Source of the DNA: Duganella sp. OV510
GTDB lineage: Bacteria; Pseudomonadota; Gammaproteobacteria; Burkholderiales; Burkholderiaceae_D
Reading direction: 5' to 3'
DNA length: 64,000 bases
Assembly (NCBI RefSeq): GCF_900100205.1
Contig: NZ_FNEQ01000001.1
Span: forward strand, 1,302,001-1,366,000
The translations under genes and the position numbers were made by a program. This document shows, one piece after another, positions 38,376-47,200 of this stretch (position 1 is the stretch's first letter; each line of letters begins with the position of its first letter). The notes under the pieces are model-generated. The model had not been told where the DNA came from. It made no database searches and saw nothing but the letters and a program-made list of their open reading frames with translations.

Positions 38376-40538
38376 TCAATGAGGTGTTTTCTTTGGATTC
38401 GCTTCCCAGGTGCGCAAGCCGGCGCCGATCAGCTCCGGCGTCAGGCCCAGCGCCCAGCCGGCGGCAATCGCGGCCAGCACGGCTTCCGGCGGCACCAGCG
38501 GCGATAGCGGCAGCGTGCCCGCCTCGGTCTGGCCCTCGGCCATCACGATGCAGTTGGCACGCTGGAACACCACGCGTTTGCCGTCCTGGCGATGCGCGGC
38601 GATAGCAGCCAGGTGCTCGTCCACGCCGTAGAAAATCACTTCGCCGTCACACAGGTCGGCCATTTCAACCACTTGCGGATCGGCGGCATTCAACACTGCG
38701 GCGCCGCCCGGCAGCACCACGTCGACCTGCGTGCGCAGCACGTTGTACAGGCGCTCCTCGCTGTCGATGTGGAACTCGCTCACCTCTTCCAGGCCGCTGA
38801 CATCGGTGACCACGCCCACCGTGCATTTGTCGTAGGCCAGGCCTTCGGCCAGGATCATGCGTGCGCTGTTTTCAAACACGCCCGCTTCAACACTCTTGTT
38901 CAGCAGGAGGCGCTCGCCGGTTTCCCAGTCGGAGAAGCCGTCGCGCGGCAGCAGGCGGCCGTTGACGAACAGGCCATCGGCACAGGTCAGGCCGGTTTTC
39001 TTGCCGCTGATTTGCAGCAGCCAGGCGACCAGGCGCGCGGTCATCGTGGTGCCATGTTTGCCGGCGATGCCGACGATCGGCATGCGGCCGGTGGCTTCGC
39101 CAAACAGGTGCTCGACAATCGCTTCGCCGACGTTGCGCGGCTCGCCTTCGGCCGGCTTCAGGTGGGCCAGCAGGCCCGGGCTGGCGTTGACTTCGATGAT
39201 GGCGCCGCCGGTTTCTTCCAGCGGACGGGTGACGTCCGACGTCACCAGGTCGATGCCGGCGATGTCCAGGCCAACCACGCGCGCCGCCAGTGCAGCCATC
39301 GCGGCCACTTGCGGGTGCACCTTGTCGGTGACGTCGATAGCGACGTTGCCGTTCGGCTGAATAAGCACTTTCTGGCCATCGGCCGGCACCGAGCCGTGGG
39401 TCATGCCCTGGCGCTTCAGCTCCAGGATGATCTCGCCCGATTCGTCAGGCTTGACGCGGCCCAGCGGGAATTCCTCGGTTTCGCCACGGCGCGGATCGGT
39501 GTTGATTTGAGTGTTGCACAGTTCCAGCACGCTCGACTTGCCGTCGCCGGTGACCCACAGCGACTCGCCAGCAGCGGCGGCCACCACGCGGCGGCCCACC
39601 ACCAGCAGGCGGTGTTCGTCGCCGACGATGAAGCGCTCGACGATCACGCTGCTGCTGTCGCCCTCCTGCGCGGCCAGTTCATAGGCGGCGGCGACATCGG
39701 CTTCGTTGGTCAGGTTCAGCGATACGCCACGGCCATGGTTGCCGTCATACGGCTTCAGCACCACTGGCAGGCCGATGTCCTGCGCGGCTTCCCATGCTTC
39801 GGTAGCGCTGGTGACAAGCTGGCCTTCCGGCACCGGCACGCCGCACGACGACACCAGCGTTTTGGTCAGGTCTTTATCGGAGGCGATGCCTTCGGCGATG
39901 GCCGACGTGTGTTCGGTTTCGGCGGTCCAGATGCGGCGCTGCGCGGCGCCGTGGCCCAGCTGCACCAGGTTGCCGTCGGTCAGGCGGATGAAAGGAATCT
40001 TGCGCACGCCGGCGGCGTCGACGATGTTGCCAGTGCTTGGGCCGAGGCACAGGCTCTCGACCATGTCGGTCAGCGTGGCGACGGTGGCGTCCAGATCGTA
40101 AGGCTTATCTTCGATCATCGCCATCAGCAGGTCGCGGCCGGCGGCCAGCGCGGCGCGGCCGACTTCTTCCTGGCGGGTGCGGAAGGCCATTTTATACAGG
40201 CCGCTGTCCGGGCTGATTTCGCGGGTCTTGCCGAAGCCGGTTTTCATGCCGGCCAGGTTTTGCAGCTCCAGTACCACGTGTTCCAGGATGTGGCCGGCAT
40301 ACGTGCCGTCGCGCAGGCGCTCCAGGAAGCCGCCGTGCTCGCCCACGCCGCAGCGGTGGACGATCAGGCCTGGCAAAATGGTGGTCAGACGCTCATACAA
40401 ACCAGGCAACAAATTCGATGGGAAGTTCTCCAGTTCGCCAATATCCAGCCACGCCTCGATGACCGGGCGATAGGTCCAGATATTCGGACCGCGCAAATGG
40501 GTTACGCGGAGAACTTCAATGTCTTTCTTCTTAGTCAT
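38376..40538 (-). CDS. Second cyanophycin synthetase, short form with altered Mur P-loop
   Basis: The 720-residue protein is homologous to CphA over its length but about 135 residues shorter at the C-terminus. The ATP-grasp region is intact (LPVVLKPYDGNHGRGV, GGAIIEVNASPGLLAH). In the Mur-like domain the P-loop reads GKHGTTMT near residue 494, where CphA1 has GTNGKTTT, so the ATP-binding lysine is a threonine. This fits the CphA2/CphA' forms, known to have lost one ATP site; cyanobacterial CphA2 joins beta-Asp-Arg dipeptides. Whether this one does so is inference. It is the first gene of the operon and is divergent from the ABC gene. Confidence 0.88.
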   Translation of the reverse strand: MTKKKDIEVLRVTHLRGPNIWTYRPVIEAWLDIGELENFPSNLLPGLYERLTTILPGLIVHRCGVGEHGGFLERLRDGTYAGHILEHVVLELQNLAGMKTGFGKTREISPDSGLYKMAFRTRQEEVGRAALAAGRDLLMAMIEDKPYDLDATVATLTDMVESLCLGPSTGNIVDAAGVRKIPFIRLTDGNLVQLGHGAAQRRIWTAETEHTSAIAEGIASDKDLTKTLVSSCGVPVPEGQLVTSATEAWEAAQDIGLPVVLKPYDGNHGRGVSLNLTNEADVAAAYELAAQEGDSSSVIVERFIVGDEHRLLVVGRRVVAAAAGESLWVTGDGKSSVLELCNTQINTDPRRGETEEFPLGRVKPDESGEIILELKRQGMTHGSVPADGQKVLIQPNGNVAIDVTDKVHPQVAAMAALAARVVGLDIAGIDLVTSDVTRPLEETGGAIIEVNASPGLLAHLKPAEGEPRNVGEAIVEHLFGEATGRMPIVGIAGKHGTTMTARLVAWLLQISGKKTGLTCADGLFVNGRLLPRDGFSDWETGERLLLNKSVEAGVFENSARMILAEGLAYDKCTVGVVTDVSGLEEVSEFHIDSEERLYNVLRTQVDVVLPGGAAVLNAADPQVVEMADLCDGEVIFYGVDEHLAAIAAHRQDGKRVVFQRANCIVMAEGQTEAGTLPLSPLVPPEAVLAAIAAGWALGLTPELIGAGLRTWEANPKKTPH

Positions 40539-40660
40539 GTGTTGATTCTTGTAACTTTGTTATCGGCTTTGCCAGCCCGCGCCGTATTGTAAACCCTGTA
40601 TCCGTGCCCTGCTGCTGTGCGGTATACTTGCCGCCAACGCAAAACAAGCTTTTTATTGTT

Positions 40661-40689
40661 TTCTGTCAAATGTTTGATCAATGACAGAA
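40661..40689. promoter_or_regulatory. Inverted repeat in the divergent cyanophycin control region
   Basis: TTCTGTCA (40661-40668) and TGACAGAA (40682-40689) are perfect 8-bp inverted arms separated by 13 bases. Within the spacer and its edge is the palindrome TTGATCAA (40674-40681). The repeat lies between the divergent cphA operon and the ABC transporter gene, so it could coordinate both. Confidence 0.45.
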
Positions 40690-40743
40690 TACCGTAAATA
40701 AGCCGCAACAACAGCCCTTTTCCCCTCCGGAGTACGCCGCACG

Positions 40744-43014
40744 ATGACGACCGAACAACTTTCCAACGTATCCAGCCTGAGCGAGCTTCCCGAACGCTGG
40801 CGTTCCGAGATACAGGCACAACTTTCCCAAGAGGAAAACGTTGTAAGTGCCCTGGAGGTTGACCTGGATCAGCAACTTCGTTTTTCGAAGGGCGCGATGC
40901 TGGTGACGCCGGCCCGTTTGCTGGCCCGCGCGCCGGGTGCGGCCAGCTGGGAATCGTGGCCGTTTTCGCCGGGCATGGTGTTGAAACACCACGACCACGC
41001 CGGCGTCGGTCATCTCGAATTAATCAATAAACAAGGCCGACTGGGCGCATGGCGCTTCACGCTGGGTCAGAACCTGGCGGCGATCCGCCTGGTCGAGCAG
41101 TTCGACGCGCACCGCGACAGCCACGCCAGCGGCCAGCCGGTGGTGGTCGACGACAAAAACGTCTGCCCAAGCTGCAAGGCGCCGATGGAGCCGGACCAGG
41201 AAGAATGCCCGGTCTGCACCAAGGTGGTCTACACGCCGCCGTCGACGTGGACGCTGTTCCGCCTGTGGCGCTTCGCCCGGCCGTACAAATGGCAGCTGGC
41301 GCTCGGCTTCACGCTGATGCTGCTGTCGACCGGCGCGCACATGATTCCTCCTTACCTGACCATCCCGCTGATGGACAATGTGCTGATCCCGTACCAAAGC
41401 GGCAAGCCGGTCGATCCGTCGCTGGTGGCGCTGTACATGTCCGGCCTGGTGGGCGCGGCGGTGATGGCGTGGATTTTCGGCTGGGGCAAGACCTATGTAC
41501 TGGCGCTGGCCTCGGAACGTATCGGCGCCGACCTGCGCACCACGACCTATGAACACCTGCTGCAGCTGTCGCTGGAATACTTCAGCGGCAAGCGCACCGG
41601 CGACCTGATGTCGCGCATCGGCTCCGAGAGTGACCGCATCTGCGTGTTCCTGTCACTGCACCTGCTGGACTTCCTGTCCGACTGCCTGATGATCATCATG
41701 ACCGGCATCATCCTGTTCAATCTCGATCCATGGCTGGCCATCTGCACACTGGGGCCGCTGCCGTTCATCGCCTGGATGATCCACCTGGTGCGCGACCGCC
41801 TGCGCACCGGCTTCGAAAAGATCGACCGCGTGTGGGGCGAGGTCACCAACGTGCTGGCCGATACCATTCCCGGCATCCGCGTGGTGAAGGCCTTTGCGCA
41901 GGAGGCGCGCGAGGCGAACCGCTTCCGCACCGCCAACAAGCACAATCTGGCGGTCAACGATAAGCTGAACAAGGTATGGTCGCTGTTCTCGCCGACCGTG
42001 TCCTTCCTGACGGAGCTGGGCTTGCTGGTGATCTGGGTATTCGGTATTTATCAGGTCTCCAAGGGCAATATCACTGTCGGTGTGCTGACTTCCTTCATCG
42101 CTTACGCCAGCCGCTTCTACGGCCGCCTGGATTCGATGAGCCGCATCGTTTCGGTGACGCAGAAATCGGCATCGGCCGCCAAGCGTATCTTCGATATTCT
42201 GGACCACGTGTCGTCGGTGCCTGAACCGGCCAATCCGGTCAAGCTGGATAAGGTCGAGGGCAATATCTCGCTGCGCGAAGTCGGCTTCCGCTATGGGAAT
42301 CGCGCCGTTAATCGCGGCATCAACCTCGACATCAAGGCAGGCCAGATGGTTGGCCTGGTGGGGCACTCGGGCTCCGGCAAGTCCACGCTGGTCAATCTGA
42401 TCTGCCGCTTCTACGATGTGGCCGAAGGCGCGATTCTGCTGGACGGCAAGGACATCCGCTCGTTCAGGGTGGCCGACTATCGCCGCAACATCGGCCTGGT
42501 ACTGCAGGAGCCGTTCCTGTTCTTCGGCACCATTGCCGAGAATCTGGCCTACGGCAAGCCGGATGCGACGCGCGAAGAAATCATCGCCGCTGCGCGCGCC
42601 GCGCATGCGCACGAATTCATCCTGCGCCTGCCGCAAGGCTACGACTCGATGGTTGGTGAGCGTGGCCAGGGCCTGTCGGGCGGCGAGCGTCAGCGCATCT
42701 CGATCGCGCGTGCGCTGCTGATCGATCCGAAGATCCTGATCCTCGACGAAGCCACCGCCTCGGTGGACTCGGAAACCGAAAAAGAAATCCAGAAGGCGCT
42801 GGACAATCTGGTGCAAGGCCGTACCACCATCGCCATCGCCCACCGCCTGTCAACGCTGCAAAAAGCCGACCGCCTGGTGGTGCTGGATCGCGGCGTGGTG
42901 GTGGAAGATGGTCCGCATGACGAACTGATGGCGCGCGAGGGCGCGTACTACCGCCTGTATCAGGCGCAGGCCCGCAATGTGGACACGGACCTGGACGACG
43001 GTAGCAAGGAATAA
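40744..43014 (+). CDS. Cyanophycin-associated ABC exporter with N-terminal zinc ribbon
   Basis: The 756-residue protein is a full half-transporter. Residues 1-125 are a soluble, PH-like region. Residues 141-158 form a zinc ribbon (CPSC, ten residues, CPVC). A six-helix exporter domain runs from about 175 to 465. An ATPase domain follows, with Walker A GHSGSGKST near 540, LSGGERQR near 644 and the Walker B region ILILDEATAS. This matches the protein family named for its link to cyanophycin genes; the substrate is unknown. It is divergent from the two synthetase genes and followed by the DUF1854 gene after four bases. The soluble N-terminus with zinc ribbon is unusual for exporters. Confidence 0.88.
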   Translation: MTTEQLSNVSSLSELPERWRSEIQAQLSQEENVVSALEVDLDQQLRFSKGAMLVTPARLLARAPGAASWESWPFSPGMVLKHHDHAGVGHLELINKQGRLGAWRFTLGQNLAAIRLVEQFDAHRDSHASGQPVVVDDKNVCPSCKAPMEPDQEECPVCTKVVYTPPSTWTLFRLWRFARPYKWQLALGFTLMLLSTGAHMIPPYLTIPLMDNVLIPYQSGKPVDPSLVALYMSGLVGAAVMAWIFGWGKTYVLALASERIGADLRTTTYEHLLQLSLEYFSGKRTGDLMSRIGSESDRICVFLSLHLLDFLSDCLMIIMTGIILFNLDPWLAICTLGPLPFIAWMIHLVRDRLRTGFEKIDRVWGEVTNVLADTIPGIRVVKAFAQEAREANRFRTANKHNLAVNDKLNKVWSLFSPTVSFLTELGLLVIWVFGIYQVSKGNITVGVLTSFIAYASRFYGRLDSMSRIVSVTQKSASAAKRIFDILDHVSSVPEPANPVKLDKVEGNISLREVGFRYGNRAVNRGINLDIKAGQMVGLVGHSGSGKSTLVNLICRFYDVAEGAILLDGKDIRSFRVADYRRNIGLVLQEPFLFFGTIAENLAYGKPDATREEIIAAARAAHAHEFILRLPQGYDSMVGERGQGLSGGERQRISIARALLIDPKILILDEATASVDSETEKEIQKALDNLVQGRTTIAIAHRLSTLQKADRLVVLDRGVVVEDGPHDELMAREGAYYRLYQAQARNVDTDLDDGSKE

Positions 43015-43018
43015 CACG

Positions 43019-43486
43019 ATGACGACTACATTTGAACTGACCCGTAATCCCTTCGGCCGCCTGGTGCTGACCACCGTGGACGGCGTGGTGCATGAAGGCG
43101 TGTCGCCGGTGCGCGCGTTCCCGGTGCAGGCGCCGGAAGATGGTATCTCGCTGCTGAACACCGATGGCAAGGAAGTGGCGTGGATCGACTTGATCAGCGA
43201 CCTGCCGCCGGCGATTGGCGCGCTGGTGTCCGAAGAGCTCGGCGGGCGTGAATTCATGCCCGAGATCTCGCGCATCAACAGCGTGACCAGCTATGCGACG
43301 CCATGCACCTGGTCGGTGGTGACGGATCGCGGCGATACCGAATTCGTGCTGCGCGGCGAAGAAGACATCCGCCGCCTGACGGTTGACACGCTGCTGGTCT
43401 CCGACATCCACGGCATCCACTACCTGGTCCGCGACCTGCGCGAACTGGACAAGCACAGCAAAAAAATCCTCGACCGCTTCCTGTAA
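43019..43486 (+). CDS. DUF1854 protein associated with cyanophycin metabolism
   Basis: The 155-residue protein fits the DUF1854 family, found beside cyanophycin synthetase genes and the zinc-ribbon ABC exporter. It is beta-rich, with the conserved-looking FMPEISRINSVTSYATPCTWSVVTDRG stretch and a C-terminal VSDIHGIHYLVRDLRELD motif. There is no signal or membrane segment. It starts four bases after the ABC gene with AAGGA in the junction, so it belongs to the same transcript. Its role is not known; an accessory subunit of the exporter is one guess. Confidence 0.85.
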   Translation: MTTTFELTRNPFGRLVLTTVDGVVHEGVSPVRAFPVQAPEDGISLLNTDGKEVAWIDLISDLPPAIGALVSEELGGREFMPEISRINSVTSYATPCTWSVVTDRGDTEFVLRGEEDIRRLTVDTLLVSDIHGIHYLVRDLRELDKHSKKILDRFL

Positions 43487-43496
43487 TCCCCCTCCC

Positions 43497-43523
43497 GCGC
43501 CATCGGCCCAACACCGATGGCGC
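43497..43523 (+). terminator. Weak hairpin after the DUF1854 gene
   Basis: A 10-bp perfect stem (GCGCCATCGG/CCGATGGCGC, loop of seven) lies ten bases past the stop codon but has no T-run, so it may slow rather than end transcription. The rest of the gap to 43731 holds no convincing gene. Confidence 0.4.
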
Positions 43524-43730
43524 CGCCTTCCCCATCTGATCTAGCGCAAAGCATGCGCAAAAAATGCCTGCATGATGGAATCGTGCGCCCATCAAGAAGG
43601 TGCGGGAAGGCATACAATGAATCTCCTCGAACCGAAGTCACACATACCGCAGCGCCCGGCTCCCAAACGGAAGTGAAGCGCCGCAAGCCCGCGCCTGCCA
43701 AGCAGCAGCCGCCGAAGGAGGGAGCCGATC

Positions 43731-44195
43731 ATGGATGAAGACAAGGAAGAGCTGTACTTCAATTTCCGCTACGCACAACGCCTGTGTCAGCGCACCGCGC
43801 GCTTTTACCGCCGCATCCAGACTTCGTTAGTCTTCATGAGTCTGCTTGCGGGAAGCAGCGCGGTGGCGGCACTAGCGGCGCAGTTGCCGGCGCAATCGGC
43901 TTGGCTGCTGGCGACGTTTGCGGTATTCGGCTGTATCCAGCTTGCCGTGCGGCCTGCGGATCGCATCGCTGCCAATGAGGCCGACATGAGAAAGTACAGC
44001 GCCCTGCTTGCCAAGCTGAATTTGCTGGATGCGCCGGCCCTGCAACAATTACTCGACGAAGCGCGGCAATCTGACACGATTGAAGTCGAACATCTGCGTC
44101 CGGTTGCCTACAACGATGTCGTACTGGAGATAGACGAGCCGGACGCACTGATTCCACTCACGCCCATGCAAAAGCTGATGGGCGCATTGGCGTGA
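43731..44195 (+). CDS. Two-helix membrane protein of unknown function
   Basis: The 154-residue protein has a charged N-terminal helix (about 1-28). Two membrane helices follow near 31-50 and 55-73 with a very short turn. A long cytoplasmic part begins with PADRIAANEADMRKYSALLAKL. The layout resembles SLATT/DUF4231-type 2TM proteins, but I saw no signature that would confirm it. The ribosome-binding site GAAGGAGGGAG is strong. It converges on oleate hydratase with no bases between the stop codons. Confidence 0.55.
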   Translation: MDEDKEELYFNFRYAQRLCQRTARFYRRIQTSLVFMSLLAGSSAVAALAAQLPAQSAWLLATFAVFGCIQLAVRPADRIAANEADMRKYSALLAKLNLLDAPALQQLLDEARQSDTIEVEHLRPVAYNDVVLEIDEPDALIPLTPMQKLMGALA

Positions 44196-45764
44196 TTATT
44201 TAAAGGCCTTGATCACCGCATCAAACTTCACTTTAAGCGATTCGTCGTGCGGCGTGATGCGTGGTACTTCGCGCTGTACGCCAAGCAGCTGGTAGACCGC
44301 CATCTGCGCCGCACGCACCGAGTATTCGACGGTGAACACCACGTCCTCCGGCACCTCGACAAACTGGCTGACGAAGGCCAGATTGCGCGAACCGGTGGGC
44401 ACTGGCAGCGGACGGTCGCTATGCTGGCGCGGCATGAACATGCTGGTGATATACGGCATGCGGCATGGAATACAGTTCGCGCTCGACATCACCTGTTCGT
44501 AATCGAAATTCAGATGGCCGCACAGCTCGCGCAGGATCTCTTCACCACTGCACTCCGCCATCGGCTTGGCGACAAAATTACCGATGCGGTCCGGATGCAG
44601 TCCATAGCCCCAGAACACCTGCACACCTTCCGGCTGCCCGGCAAAGTGCGGCTGATGCGCCAGCACCACCGACATGAACCAGTTGGAATCCTTGAACGTC
44701 ACCAGCCCGCCCGTACCGGCCACATTGCCGGTGAATTTCTCCATGCGGTCGAAGAAGGCCGGATCTTTCAGCGTCACCGTGAACGACTCCCACCACGATT
44801 CCGCAATGCTGGAATTGAACGCCGCCGGATTGCCGAACTGCGGCCGGCCAGCAGCCAGCTTTTCCCACAACGCCCAGCCCTGGCTGTCACGCTTGTCCAG
44901 CCTGGACGGTGCGCTGTGCATGCTGCCGTAGCTGGAAGCATCGGTCATTGATCCATTCTGGAAGAACACCAGGTCTTCGGGACGGACCTGGATGGTGTGC
45001 GCCTCGCCATCGCGCAGGTAGCGGATCGCGGTCACGGTGGACGCGTCTTCGGTCAACGACAGATCCTCGACCTTGGCGCCGAGCAGCACCTGCACGCCCT
45101 GCTGCTGCAACCAGTGCTGCAATGGCCGCACCAGCGAATCGTATTGATTGTAGACCGTGCGCTTGACGCCAGCCAACGTCTCGATGCGTGAGAACTCCTT
45201 CATGAAGCGGCGCAGGTAGCGCTTGAACTCCACCGCGCTGTGCCACGGCTGGAAGGCAAACGTGGTCGCCCACATATACCAGAATTTGGTCTCGAAGAAT
45301 TCCGGCGACAGCCAGTCGGTGATTGCGCTATCGCCCAGATCCTTCTCGTCGGCCTCCTCCAGCTTGACCAGCTCCAGCCGGTCCTCCATCGAGAAGCCCA
45401 TCGAACTGACATCGACCTTGAAACGGTTGCGGTCCACCAGCCGCGCACGCGAATACGACTTGTGCAGTTCGTTGAACGCGATGGTTTCGTCGTACACCGT
45501 CTGGCCCGGATGTTCCAGCGACGGGATGCTCTTGAACAGATCCCAGGTGCACTCGTAGTTGTCAGTGGTGAGCATGCGGCCGCCGCGCAGCGTGTAGCCG
45601 CTGTCCGGATTGCCGCCGCCGTCAAGACTGCCGCCCGCCAGCGGCAGGGCTTCAAAGATGGTGATATCGCTGCCGGCCACGCCGCCATCGCGAATCATGA
45701 ACGCCGCTGCGGCCAGTGACCCGATGCCGCCGCCAACCAAATACGCTTTAACAGGATTACTCAT
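44196..45764 (-). CDS. ohyA: Oleate hydratase
   Basis: Oleate hydratase adds water to the cis-9 double bond of unsaturated fatty acids, giving 10-hydroxy acids; FAD is a structural cofactor. The 522-residue protein shows the N-terminal nucleotide motif YLVGGGIGSLAAAAF, the family block GNPDSGYTLRGGRMLT and YECTWDLF. It also has MWATTFAFQPWHSAVEFKRYLRRF and NCIPCRMPYITSMFMPR. The start at 45764 has GAGGGAG ten bases upstream; a GTG three codons earlier would overlap it. It is a single gene. Roles proposed for the family are detoxification of host or environmental fatty acids. Confidence 0.95.
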   Translation of the reverse strand: MSNPVKAYLVGGGIGSLAAAAFMIRDGGVAGSDITIFEALPLAGGSLDGGGNPDSGYTLRGGRMLTTDNYECTWDLFKSIPSLEHPGQTVYDETIAFNELHKSYSRARLVDRNRFKVDVSSMGFSMEDRLELVKLEEADEKDLGDSAITDWLSPEFFETKFWYMWATTFAFQPWHSAVEFKRYLRRFMKEFSRIETLAGVKRTVYNQYDSLVRPLQHWLQQQGVQVLLGAKVEDLSLTEDASTVTAIRYLRDGEAHTIQVRPEDLVFFQNGSMTDASSYGSMHSAPSRLDKRDSQGWALWEKLAAGRPQFGNPAAFNSSIAESWWESFTVTLKDPAFFDRMEKFTGNVAGTGGLVTFKDSNWFMSVVLAHQPHFAGQPEGVQVFWGYGLHPDRIGNFVAKPMAECSGEEILRELCGHLNFDYEQVMSSANCIPCRMPYITSMFMPRQHSDRPLPVPTGSRNLAFVSQFVEVPEDVVFTVEYSVRAAQMAVYQLLGVQREVPRITPHDESLKVKFDAVIKAFK

Positions 45765-45894
45765 GACGCACACTCCCTCAGTTGAGATGAACCGATTTTA
45801 GACAGTCAACTCAACCAAGGTCATTGCGCACGATTCAGAAAAGCCGGGATTAGAAGTGCTTACCTAAAAGGCAATCCAATCGAACAAAAATGGC

Positions 45895-47181
45895 TTATTT
45901 TTCGGTGTACATATTCGCGTACTTCAGACCGAAATACAGGATGAACAGATAGCAAGCGGCCGGCACCAGGAACGACAGTTGCAGGCTGACGGTGTCCGCC
46001 AGGTAGCCCTGCGCAAACGGCACCAGCGCACCACCGACGATCGCCATGCACAGCACGCCGGAACCCTGGCCGGTCAGCGGACCCAGTTTATTCAGCGCCA
46101 TCGAGAAGATGGTCGGGAACATGATGGAGTTGAACAGGCCCACCGCCAGAATCGACCACATCGCCAGCGAACCGCTGCTGAAGATCGCCAGCAGCACCAG
46201 CACAATCACCGCCGCCGAGTTGAAGGCCAGCGCCTTGCCTGGGCTGACGGTGCGCATCACCGCGAAGCCGATGAAACGGCCGATCATCGCGCCGCCCCAG
46301 TAGAAGCTGACGTAATGGGCCGCCGTCTCCGCCGTCAGGCCCGCCACATGCGGCTCGCCGAGGAAGTTGATCAGGAAGCTGCCAATCGACACTTCGCCGC
46401 CGACGTACAGGAAGATCGCCACGACGCCCAGCGCCAGATGTCGGTGTTTCAGCGCATCGGCAAAGGTGCCTTGCGCGCCCGCCTGTTCAGCGTCGACGAT
46501 CTTCGGCAGGCGCGCCAGCGCGAACAGGACGGCCAGCACCAGCAGCGCGGCAGCCAGCACCAGATAAGGGCCTTGCACACTGGCCGCTTCCTTGGCGCGA
46601 TACGCGGCCTGCTCCACTTCCGGCAGCTTGGCCAGATCAACAGCGCTCAAAACGCCGCCGCCCAATATCAGCATGCCGCCCAACGCAGGCGCCACGGTGG
46701 TACCCAGCGAGTTGAAGGCCTGCGTCAGCGTCAGCCGGCTGGACGCCGTGCGCGGATCACCCAGCGCCGCCACATACGGATTGGCCGCCACCTGCAAAAT
46801 GGTGATGCCACCCGCCAGCACGAAGAAGGCAATCAGGAACAGCGTGTAGCCGCTGGTCGCCGCCGGATAGAACAACACGCAGCCGGCAGCTGCTATCGTC
46901 AGTCCGGCCACGGCGCCATTCTGGTAGCCGAGCTTCTTGATCAGCATGCCCGCAGGCAGCGAGACGATGAAGTAGGCGCCGAAGAAGCAGAACTGCACCA
47001 GCATCGCCTGCACATAGGTCAGCGTGTACACCGCCTTCAGGTGCGGGATCAGCACGTCGTTCAGCGACGTGAGCAAGCCCCACATGAAGAACAGGATAGT
47101 AACGATGACCAGCGGCCCGGTATTTCCACCGGCAGTCTGTGACTGCCCCGGCGCCACCGCAGTTTGCGAATAATGTTCCAT
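45895..47181 (-). CDS. Sugar:proton symporter, GluP/FucP family
   Basis: The 428-residue protein has about twelve membrane helices and the major-facilitator pattern of the glucose/galactose (GluP) and fucose (FucP) group. The first helix is LVIVTILFFMWGLLTSLNDVLIP, then KLGYQNGAVAGL, LQVAANPYVAALG and SRLTLTQAFNSLGTTVAP. It most likely imports glucose released by the glycosidases encoded just upstream. It starts 19 bases after the GH3 gene with AAGGAGAAGG upstream and is the last gene of the GH5-GH1-GH3-transporter operon. Confidence 0.9.
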   Translation of the reverse strand: MEHYSQTAVAPGQSQTAGGNTGPLVIVTILFFMWGLLTSLNDVLIPHLKAVYTLTYVQAMLVQFCFFGAYFIVSLPAGMLIKKLGYQNGAVAGLTIAAAGCVLFYPAATSGYTLFLIAFFVLAGGITILQVAANPYVAALGDPRTASSRLTLTQAFNSLGTTVAPALGGMLILGGGVLSAVDLAKLPEVEQAAYRAKEAASVQGPYLVLAAALLVLAVLFALARLPKIVDAEQAGAQGTFADALKHRHLALGVVAIFLYVGGEVSIGSFLINFLGEPHVAGLTAETAAHYVSFYWGGAMIGRFIGFAVMRTVSPGKALAFNSAAVIVLVLLAIFSSGSLAMWSILAVGLFNSIMFPTIFSMALNKLGPLTGQGSGVLCMAIVGGALVPFAQGYLADTVSLQLSFLVPAACYLFILYFGLKYANMYTEK

Positions 47182-47200
47182 GCTTTACCTTCTCCTTTTA

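Noticed and set aside
35558-40592. Long plus-strand frames (1015 and 666 codons) opposite the two cyanophycin synthetase genes
   Set aside because: The products are His/Gln/Arg/Asp-rich shadow sequences with no recognisable domain. The minus-strand genes are clearly real.
43517-43738. 73-codon plus-strand frame before the two-helix membrane protein gene
   Set aside because: Its ATG lies inside the hairpin after the DUF1854 gene, it has no ribosome-binding site, and its composition is that of non-coding DNA.
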